A stretch of 64,000 bases of DNA from Microbacter sp963678825 (GTDB lineage Bacteria > Bacteroidota > Bacteroidia > Bacteroidales > Paludibacteraceae): NCBI GenBank assembly GCA_963678825.2, contig CAXXPB010000067.1:1-64000 (forward strand). The letters are read 5' to 3'. Shown here piece after piece: positions 57,288 through 64,000 of the stretch (positions within the stretch are counted from its first letter, which is position 1; each line of letters starts with the position of its first letter). A program made the translations under genes and the position numbers. The notes beneath the pieces are model-generated. The model was not told the origin of the DNA. It searched no databases and was given only the letters and a program-made list of their open reading frames with translations.

Positions 57288-58889
57288 TTAGATATTGTTG
57301 TTGTTGGCCATGTTTTGTGCAGCCAATAAATCGATCTCCTTAAACTCTCCGTTTCCTAATGGATCTCCCTCATGAATAATTTTGCTAAATTCTATATCAA
57401 CTTTATCATTGGCATTAGCAAGTTCCTTGATAAATAAAACCTTATCATTATCACATCGACATCCAAACCTTATTTTTATCAATTTTAAGCCGATGCTTTC
57501 AGCTAAAATGCTAACTCCCAAAGAATGCTCTAAATATTCTTTATCGTAAGTAACAATTCGTGCCTCATGTTCATTCTTCCATAAAGGTGTTTTTGTAAAT
57601 AATCTTGCATTTATAAAGTCTTTTGTACTAAATGTGTTATTCTGGTATAGTGTTCTCTCTACATAGTCTACTTGAGAAAATGCATAAGGTTTGCCAAAAA
57701 GCTTTGATAAATCAAGTTCATATACAAGACAAATACCATTACCACCATCGGCGTAATATCCCCACATCGTTTCTTCTTCATTGACATCAGTATAACCAGT
57801 TTGAAGAGCAAATGATAATTCACGAAATCCTTTTAAATCAAGTTCAGTTGGCATTCCTTCAATCTGTTGAATTATATATCCATCTCTTGGATCATTTAAT
57901 TTTATAAAATCAGAAAACCATACAGTTCTATCTGTTATTATCTTTCTAAATATCTGATTTTTGTCATCTTTATAGTTATCCCCAAAAGATTTATATTTAT
58001 ATAAAAATATTTTTGTAGACTCATTTCTATTCCAATTGTCTAAGACTCTGTTATAGGCTTCTTTCAGGAGGTCTGATCTATCGTCACCTACTGGAAATAA
58101 TTGAGCTATTCTTAAATACACATCGCAAGTTTCAATGTGAAAAATAAATGACGTATTTTCGTATGTTTCTATATTTGAAAGTGCTTTATAATAACATTCA
58201 AGAGCCAATTCGAACTCTTTGATATTAGCATAACATATTCCCATATTAAAGTATGCGAATGGGCAGTTAGGATCTATTTCTATAATCTTTCGACAATCTT
58301 CAATTGCAATGTGATATTGTTCTTTTGACTGATTAGGCATTGACAGTATAATTGTAGCCCTATGTAAATATGCCATAATCTGCTGTGAATTATATCTTAT
58401 CGCTAAATTGCATTTTTGTATAGCCTCCTCAAAATGCTTCAACTTTAATTCAATATAAGCGTAATGCACATATACAAGATCTAAAAATTGATTTTTGCTA
58501 ATTAGATAATCGCAATCAGCTTTTGCACTTTCAAATTTACCTAATTGAGTCAAGGCACTTATTCTTCCAATATAAGATTCATATAGTTGAGGATTTAATT
58601 CTAAAGCACGAATTAGATCTTCAATGGCAGATTCATATAGACCTAAATATATTTTTGCAGACCCTCTATTACTATAAAGCTCTGCATAATTGGGATTTCT
58701 TCCAATAATTTCGTCGAAATCACAAACGGCTTCTTTATAATGTTTTAAAAAACAGTTTGCGACAGCTCTCCAATATAATATAGAGTCATCTTTATGCTTC
58801 GATTCTAAAAACCGATTACATAGTATTATCGCATCCTCATATTTTTGAATATTAATATATCCTTCTATTTTTTGATGTGTGGTGCTCAT
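57288..58889 (-). CDS. TPR-repeat protein with C-terminal DUF2971 domain
   Basis: 533 residues. Residues about 1-260 are tetratricopeptide repeats (ILYWRAVANCFLKHYKEAVCDFDEII, AELYSNRGSAKIYLGLYESAIEDLIRALELNP, and others). Residues about 310-510 match DUF2971: WFSDFIKLNDPRDG, EETMWGYYADGGNGICLVYEL, LWKNEHEARIV. DUF2971 proteins are often found near defence genes but their activity is unproven. It converges on the ABC-3C operon from the other strand, 90 bp away. Cytoplasmic. Confidence 0.82.
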   Translation of the reverse strand: MSTTHQKIEGYINIQKYEDAIILCNRFLESKHKDDSILYWRAVANCFLKHYKEAVCDFDEIIGRNPNYAELYSNRGSAKIYLGLYESAIEDLIRALELNPQLYESYIGRISALTQLGKFESAKADCDYLISKNQFLDLVYVHYAYIELKLKHFEEAIQKCNLAIRYNSQQIMAYLHRATIILSMPNQSKEQYHIAIEDCRKIIEIDPNCPFAYFNMGICYANIKEFELALECYYKALSNIETYENTSFIFHIETCDVYLRIAQLFPVGDDRSDLLKEAYNRVLDNWNRNESTKIFLYKYKSFGDNYKDDKNQIFRKIITDRTVWFSDFIKLNDPRDGYIIQQIEGMPTELDLKGFRELSFALQTGYTDVNEEETMWGYYADGGNGICLVYELDLSKLFGKPYAFSQVDYVERTLYQNNTFSTKDFINARLFTKTPLWKNEHEARIVTYDKEYLEHSLGVSILAESIGLKLIKIRFGCRCDNDKVLFIKELANANDKVDIEFSKIIHEGDPLGNGEFKEIDLLAAQNMANNNNI

Positions 58890-59088
58890 ATTTAATGTGT
58901 TTTGTTTAGTATGAAAAATGGATCAAGATATCTTTGAAGATTATTGTTGTCCCAAGTTCAATAAATTATTTCAAACAACAATTTTTCTAAAAATTTATTT
59001 GTGAATACGTTTTCTGGAACATTGGGAAAGCGTAAATACTTAAAATGAGGGTTAAATTTATATGTTATCTTTATTGTGATAACTATTT

Positions 59089-62000
59089 TCAGTTTTTCTC
59101 TGTCGAATAGGAATTTCGATATTCTTTAGGCGTGAGGTGATATTTTTTTGCAAATTCCCTGTAAAAATAGGCTTTGTTATTAAAACCGCAATTATACATA
59201 ATCTCCTGAACGGTTTTATTTGTTGTTTTTAGTAGTCTTTCGGCATGTTTCAGCCGGATAGAACGAATAAACTCTGTCGGAGTCTGACCGATAAGTTCTT
59301 TTATTTTCCGGTAAATTTGCATTTTGCTATGGGCAGTTTCTCGTGCAATGAATTCAAGACTTAAAGCCTCATTATCGATATGTTCCTGAATGATTTTAGT
59401 AATTGTCAGCAGAAGAGTTTTGTCTTCCTTATGTATGAGTCTTCCTTCAAACTGCTCTAATGCGGCATAGGCCGATTCACTATAGTCCAAAACTGCTTTG
59501 TTTTGATGAAGCATATTTCCTACCATAGTTTCTAAATGCCTTGGATGAAACGGCTTACTTAAATAAGCATCAGCGCCGGTTTCCAAGCCTTCGATATGAT
59601 TCTCAATGGACCCTTTTGATGAAAGCAGTATAATGGGAACATGTCGGGTTAGTTCCTGACTTTTCATTATCTTGACAAATTGTATACCATCCATTACCGG
59701 CATAATGATATCGCTAATAATAAGGCGTGGCATCCTGACCTTCATTGATTCGAGAGCTTCCTTTCCATTCGATGCTTCTGTAATTTCATATTTATCTTTC
59801 AATAAATCGGTTAGTAATTCCCTGATTTCTTTATCATCATCAACAATCAGAATCAAACCATCTTTACTTACGTCGGGTATTAACATTTGATTCTTTTCTT
59901 CCTTTGTTTCCACTTCACCTACCGCTGTTCTAGTAAAATTTTCCATAGTCAATGTCTCTGAAATATCAATGGCTGTATTGGTAGGCTGCTCCGGTATGTT
60001 TACCTCAAATAGAGTGAAGGTTTCTCCATCACTTTCCACTATGATATTTCCATGAAGCACCTCAGCAATGTTCTTACATAAAGCAAGCCCAATCCCATTG
60101 CGTGTTTCCTGTCCCTTTAGAACCTGATTTTCAAAACGATCAAGCACTTCAAAATGGTCAAAAATACTTTCCTGAAAAGCAGGTTTGATTCCAACTCCCG
60201 TATTGATCACCTTAATATAAAGCCGGTTGTTCTGAATTTCAATTTTAACATCCACTTTTTCATTTTCAGGAGTATATTTCACTGCATTTGACAGTAGATT
60301 AAACACAATTTTTTCAATACTGCTCCTATCTGTTTGCCAGATAATTTTATCCGGAGTAAACGATAGAGTAAGGTTTATCCTTTTTTGTTCCAGCATATCC
60401 AAGAAATTATCTGCTACGAATTTCACTAATTCAATAATATCTACCCGTTCTATTGCCAACTTTAGATGCCCTGTTTCTGCTTTTCGAAAATCGATCAGTT
60501 GTTGGATCAACGTCTGCATTCTTTCGGAATTAGACTTAATAATACGGATATACTTTCGGATAGTTGCATCTGAAATATGGGATCGGAGTAATTGTTCGCA
60601 AGGCCCATATATTAATGTCAGCGAATTAGAAAATTCGTGAGCAATATTTGTGAAAAATCTCAATTTTGCCTGATGTATCTCTTCAGCCTTTTGTTTTTCA
60701 AGCTCCTTCATGCGAATATCATTCCGAACTCTCAATTGATATTTCACAAAGTTTTTTATCACCAGAAATAAACCAATCAAAAGAATTAAGTAGCATACAT
60801 ACGCAATATCGCTATTCCACCAAGGAGGTAATATTCGGATAGGCAAACGATAATATTTATCACTCCACCGTTTATCTGCATTCGTACATCTTACTTCCAG
60901 AATATAATCACCCTTGGGAACATTGGTAAAAACAATGGTATTTGATGTACCTAAATGAATCCAATCCTTTTGAAACCCCTCCAACATATACGAAATCTCA
61001 CATTTGGAACCTGTAAGATAATCGAGGGGAATGAATTTAAAACTAAATGATTTGTTCTTATGAGATATTACTAATGTTTCTCCTCGTTTTTTTGAAGAAA
61101 GATAATCTGATAGATTGGTTTCTGTATTGTCAAGATAGAATGCATCCAATAATATTCGTGGCATATAGTTGCCATGAATAATTTCAAGTGGATTAAACAT
61201 ATTAAACCCGCTTATTCCACCAAAATATAACAAGTTAGAATAAGGGCTCTGGTAAAATGCCCCATCGGAAAACTCATTATTTTGCAAACCGTCTTTTTGG
61301 ACATAAGAAATGATGCGATAGACTCCTTGCTCTTTAATTAGCTTGGCAATTCCCTTATTCGTACTCAACCAAATATCGTGTTTTCCATCATCTTCCAATA
61401 TGCCATGAATTGTATTGTTGGGCATGCCTTCTTTTTCAGTAAAATGAGCAAAAACGGGACTTCCGTTTCTAAAATAAAGAAGCTTGTTCAGTCCCATACT
61501 TGTACCGGTCCAGAGATGTCCCTGATGATCCTTATAAAGGCACAGTACGTCATCGCTACTAATGCAGTTCGCAACATTCGGAGAAAACCTAAAGTTTTCA
61601 AAATCTTCGGTTTTTATATTGAAACGATTCAGACCTCCCCCCCGAGTGCCGATCCACAAGTGATTGTAATCATCATTAATAATTGAATATACAATATTAT
61701 TACTCAAAGACTTTTTCTTTTCCGCATAGATGTATTGTTTATAACTGCTTACGGAATATGGATGTGTGGATGTATTCACTTCAAGCTTGTACATCCCATT
61801 CCCACTTGTCCCTACCCACAAGACATTTTTTTCAGCCGGCAGAATTGAATATACCGAAGTCAGGTTTACTTTCGAAGCAATATTTGCCGCTAAGGAAAGA
61901 GTGAATAACTTCTTTGTTTTCGGATCAAAGTAATTAATTCCATTTCCATCGGTTCCAATCCAATATTCACTTCCCTTACCCTTTACAATAGTAAAGACAG

Positions 62001-62664
62001 CGTTACTAAGCAATCCATTTTGGGTGGAGATATGAGTTCTGACTTGTAATTCTTCGCTATTCTCTTTTCGTTGAAACACATATATTCCACTTCCTTTAGT
62101 GCCAATCCATAAAGCATGATTCGATTCTTCAAAAAAAGTACGAACCGCACTATTTCCAAAAGACGGAATATTTACAGCCGAATAAGAACGAAACGATTCT
62201 CTAGACGGCGACAATTGCCATACACCCTGCATATCTGTTCCCACCCAAATAACTTGTTGTGTGCCACAAAAAATCGACAACACTGAAATATTGGGCAATA
62301 TTTGTTCAACTTTCTTTTTCTCAGGATCAACCCTGTACAAACCGTTTGTTGTGCCCCATAACTGGTAAGAGTCTTTAAAAACCATTGCTTTAATAATCCC
62401 CGCTTTATATGGTTGCATGGTGACTTCGGACAGTATTCCTTCTGATATCCGATACGAATAGACCTTTCCTCCGGCTGTCTGCATCCACAATACATTGGTG
62501 CTATTAATAAAGACAGACTCAATATTCTTTACATGCTGAAAGCAGATAACATTAGCAACACTGGGCTCCGGATAGTTACCCTTTCGAAAGATGACCTTTA
62601 ATAACACTTTTTCATGAGTATAAAGCCACAAGTTATCATCCTGATCGAAAAACATCTTTTTCAA
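59089..62664 (-). CDS. Hybrid two-component regulator (HTCS), main part
   Basis: 1191 residues. Most of a periplasmic beta-propeller of regulator repeats (LWIGTKGSGIYVF, YWIGTDGNGINYF, LWVGTSGNGMYKL, LWIGTRGGGLNRF and others), a Y_Y_Y domain (YMLEGFQKDWIHLG), one membrane span (VCYLILLIGLFLVIKNF), HisKA (phospho-His in FFTNIAHEFSNSLTLIYGP), HATPase (FNLLSNAVKYTP, RNGIGLALCKN), receiver (LIVDDDKEIRE, Asp in LIISDIIMPVMDG) and an AraC HTH. HTCS proteins sense oligosaccharides and switch on PULs. The first part of the propeller and signal peptide are in a separate frame (62661-63167); one missing A/T near 62681-62685 explains the split. Likely target: the divergent GH130 locus. Confidence 0.92.
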   Translation of the reverse strand: MKKMFFDQDDNLWLYTHEKVLLKVIFRKGNYPEPSVANVICFQHVKNIESVFINSTNVLWMQTAGGKVYSYRISEGILSEVTMQPYKAGIIKAMVFKDSYQLWGTTNGLYRVDPEKKKVEQILPNISVLSIFCGTQQVIWVGTDMQGVWQLSPSRESFRSYSAVNIPSFGNSAVRTFFEESNHALWIGTKGSGIYVFQRKENSEELQVRTHISTQNGLLSNAVFTIVKGKGSEYWIGTDGNGINYFDPKTKKLFTLSLAANIASKVNLTSVYSILPAEKNVLWVGTSGNGMYKLEVNTSTHPYSVSSYKQYIYAEKKKSLSNNIVYSIINDDYNHLWIGTRGGGLNRFNIKTEDFENFRFSPNVANCISSDDVLCLYKDHQGHLWTGTSMGLNKLLYFRNGSPVFAHFTEKEGMPNNTIHGILEDDGKHDIWLSTNKGIAKLIKEQGVYRIISYVQKDGLQNNEFSDGAFYQSPYSNLLYFGGISGFNMFNPLEIIHGNYMPRILLDAFYLDNTETNLSDYLSSKKRGETLVISHKNKSFSFKFIPLDYLTGSKCEISYMLEGFQKDWIHLGTSNTIVFTNVPKGDYILEVRCTNADKRWSDKYYRLPIRILPPWWNSDIAYVCYLILLIGLFLVIKNFVKYQLRVRNDIRMKELEKQKAEEIHQAKLRFFTNIAHEFSNSLTLIYGPCEQLLRSHISDATIRKYIRIIKSNSERMQTLIQQLIDFRKAETGHLKLAIERVDIIELVKFVADNFLDMLEQKRINLTLSFTPDKIIWQTDRSSIEKIVFNLLSNAVKYTPENEKVDVKIEIQNNRLYIKVINTGVGIKPAFQESIFDHFEVLDRFENQVLKGQETRNGIGLALCKNIAEVLHGNIIVESDGETFTLFEVNIPEQPTNTAIDISETLTMENFTRTAVGEVETKEEKNQMLIPDVSKDGLILIVDDDKEIRELLTDLLKDKYEITEASNGKEALESMKVRMPRLIISDIIMPVMDGIQFVKIMKSQELTRHVPIILLSSKGSIENHIEGLETGADAYLSKPFHPRHLETMVGNMLHQNKAVLDYSESAYAALEQFEGRLIHKEDKTLLLTITKIIQEHIDNEALSLEFIARETAHSKMQIYRKIKELIGQTPTEFIRSIRLKHAERLLKTTNKTVQEIMYNCGFNNKAYFYREFAKKYHLTPKEYRNSYSTEKN

Positions 62665-63167
62665 TCGATAGTTACTTGTCTTTTTAAACGAATAAATTGT
62701 TTGGTTTTATTTTTATAAAAAAACAGCCCTTTTTCATTCACTCCCACAAAAATATTGTTTGAACCATTCTTGGCAATCAGAAATGAATTTTCACTTGAGA
62801 TTGTGGTATATTGTTTGTTAATAAAGTAACGTTCAAAGATCTTTCTTCGCAGATCCATTCGATTGATGCCATAATCGGTAGCAATCCACCGGATATTTGC
62901 GTTTTCCTCAACAATATCCCGAATAATATTATTACTAATACTTTGCGGATTCCCAGGTTCCGGCTTGAACACTTTAAACTCACGTCCATTATAAACATTC
63001 AAACCATCCCATGTTCCAAACCACATTAAACCGTTTGAGTCTTGAAATATATGATTGATAGAGCTATTGGAGAGTCCATCATTATTAGTCAGATTGACCA
63101 TATCATATTTTTTGGCCGACACAAATAAGGCATTAAAAATAATGAAGGAGATGAATATGTTTTTCAT
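62661..63167 (-). CDS. HTCS N-terminal part (signal peptide and first propeller repeats), frameshifted
   Basis: 168 residues: signal peptide MKNIFISFIIFNALFVSAKK, then YDMVNLTNNDGLSNSSINHIFQDSNGLMWFGTWDGLNVY, the standard HTCS opening, and further blades (IRWIATDYGINRMD, IFVGVNEKGLFFY). The last residues QVTID leave the family pattern; with one more A the frame continues TSNYRLKKMFFDQDDNLWL into the main gene. Together the gene would be about 1359 residues. Should be treated as one gene with the entry 59089-62664. Confidence 0.85.
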   Translation of the reverse strand: MKNIFISFIIFNALFVSAKKYDMVNLTNNDGLSNSSINHIFQDSNGLMWFGTWDGLNVYNGREFKVFKPEPGNPQSISNNIIRDIVEENANIRWIATDYGINRMDLRRKIFERYFINKQYTTISSENSFLIAKNGSNNIFVGVNEKGLFFYKNKTKQFIRLKRQVTID

Positions 63168-63527
63168 TGATATATAATTTAGATTTTAGAGGACAAATGG
63201 GATTCTTTGTTTCGTTACTTTTATAACTATTGATGTGTGATAGAACATGGAGATTTCATGGGAATAAATTGTTGCTAGTTGGACACATGCTATGAAAGGG
63301 ATGCTCTGCGATTTGAAATTTTATACACTGGCAGCTTGAGACTGAGATAAAGTTTGCGCAAATATACCATTTTACAGTATAAAAAAAATGCGTGTTAGTG
63401 TACAAATTCACTTAAAAGGTATAAATCCAGTCACTTGTAGAGAATGTGTACCTATTTGTAAGAATAAGATACTTACCGAAACAATAAAACCATCTACTTT
63501 TGTTCCGTAATTTTAATTCAAAATACT
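63168..63527. other. Divergent intergenic region HTCS/GH130
   Basis: 360 bp between divergent starts. A TAnnTTTG on the minus strand (TATATTTG at 63359-63366) may serve the HTCS gene; TACTTTTG at 63495-63502 on the plus strand may serve GH130. No gene or strong hairpin seen. Confidence 0.45.
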
Positions 63528-64000
63528 ATGGATATTGCAAAACGCTCTCCTCACAATCCTCTATTAAGACCTAGTGATTTAACTCCGGGAATTGATGAAA
63601 TGGAAATAACTTGCCTACTCAACCCTGGTGTATTCCGGATGAATGGGAAAACATGGCTACTGCTGCGCGTCGCCGAACGGCCTAAACAAATCTACAATAA
63701 AATAAGTTTCCCTGTTTACAATAAGAAAGGTAAAATTGAAGTACTGAGTTTTGATAAAAACGATCCACAATTAGATGCAACTGATCCACGTGTCATAGTG
63801 TTCCAAGGTAAAAATTATTTAACAACATTATCATATTTGCGATTGGTATGCAGCGACGACGATATTCATTTTTATGAAGATCCTGCTTATCCTCCAATCT
63901 TCGGCAACGGAGATTTAGAAGCTTTCGGAATTGAAGATTGCCGTGTTGCCTCTATGCCTGATGGTTATTTTCTAAGCTTTACTGAAGTATCCTCTGTTGC
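63528..64000 (+). CDS. GH130 family glycoside phosphorylase/hydrolase (5' part)
   Basis: Reads from ATG 63528 to the window end with no stop. MDIAKRSPHNPLLRPSDLTPG and NPGVFRMNGKTWLLLRVAERP are the GH130 opening; FGIEDCRV carries the conserved Asp region. GH130 enzymes phosphorolyse beta-1,4-mannosides (mannobiose, mannosyl-N-acetylglucosamine) or hydrolyse beta-1,2-mannosides; subgroup not decidable from the visible part. Intracellular (no signal peptide). Next to the HTCS, it starts another glycan locus that may act on mannose-containing N-glycan or mannan. Confidence 0.85.
   Translation, partial: MDIAKRSPHNPLLRPSDLTPGIDEMEITCLLNPGVFRMNGKTWLLLRVAERPKQIYNKISFPVYNKKGKIEVLSFDKNDPQLDATDPRVIVFQGKNYLTTLSYLRLVCSDDDIHFYEDPAYPPIFGNGDLEAFGIEDCRVASMPDGYFLSFTEVSSV

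Noticed and set aside
63358..63367. GCAAATATAC as a second CTnDOT attB-like core on the minus strand
   Set aside because: It better fits the -7 promoter element of the HTCS gene that reads from this side; the motif is short and expected by chance.

Overview
The window looks like a member of the Bacteroidales (Bacteroides/Parabacteroides/Dysgonomonas-type). Supporting signs are a SusD-like gene, a hybrid two-component system, secreted CAZymes with lipoprotein or Sec signals, Bacteroidetes -7 elements (TAnnTTTG), and a conjugation module of the CTnDOT type (rteA/rteB/rteC, mobA/mobB/mobC, traA to traN). No rRNA or tRNA gene was recognised.

Layout. 1-2.9 kb: frame-broken SusD-like and GH16 genes. 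3.0-9.4 kb: an operon-like run of dehydrogenase, DapA-family aldolase/dehydratase (frameshifted), sodium:solute symporter, UlaG-like metallo-hydrolase, HpcH/HpaI aldolase and enolase-superfamily dehydratase. Together these could form a non-phosphorylative sugar to sugar-acid to keto-acid pathway. 9.6-28.8 kb: a polysaccharide utilisation block with two GH29 alpha-L-fucosidases, three GH3 enzymes, a GH97, a trehalase-like (alpha/alpha)6 hydrolase, several SGNH and alpha/beta esterases and a CE7-type acetyl esterase. The natural reading is that a fucosylated, acylated glycan or glycoside is de-esterified and trimmed in the periplasm, and that released sugars enter the oxidative pathway upstream. 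The exact substrate cannot be read from sequence.

28.9-52.3 kb: conjugative element backbone. A GH3 fragment abuts rteA-rteB, where tetQ sits in CTnDOT. Then come a promoter-structured RNA-terminator unit, a small unknown gene, rteC, the coupling protein mobC, a three-gene cargo cassette (PD-(D/E)XK-like nuclease plus two unknowns), mobB, mobA, a probable oriT, an 8-bp iteron-like array, and the tra operon traA-traN ending at a strong terminator. No integrase, excisionase, traO, traP or traQ is seen, so element ends are not defined.

52.4-58.9 kb: a RadC-like gene, about 680 bp without a clear gene, a translationally coupled three-gene operon that matches ABC-three-component (ABC-3C) conflict systems (nuclease-type effector, middle component, DUF3732 SMC-like ATPase with a CxxC hook), and a TPR-DUF2971 protein. 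59.1-64 kb: a hybrid two-component regulator (split by one frameshift) divergent from a GH130 glycoside phosphorylase cut by the window end.

Several genes are broken by single-base shifts, repeatedly in A/T homopolymers (about 2012, 27195, 38855, 62681), and the first 4.3 kb is densely affected. Base-calling error is at least as likely as true decay. The best candidates for something new are the nuclease-containing cargo cassette between mobC and mobB, the ABC-3C operon, the structured RNA unit after rteB, and the placement of a large glycan locus directly upstream of rteAB.
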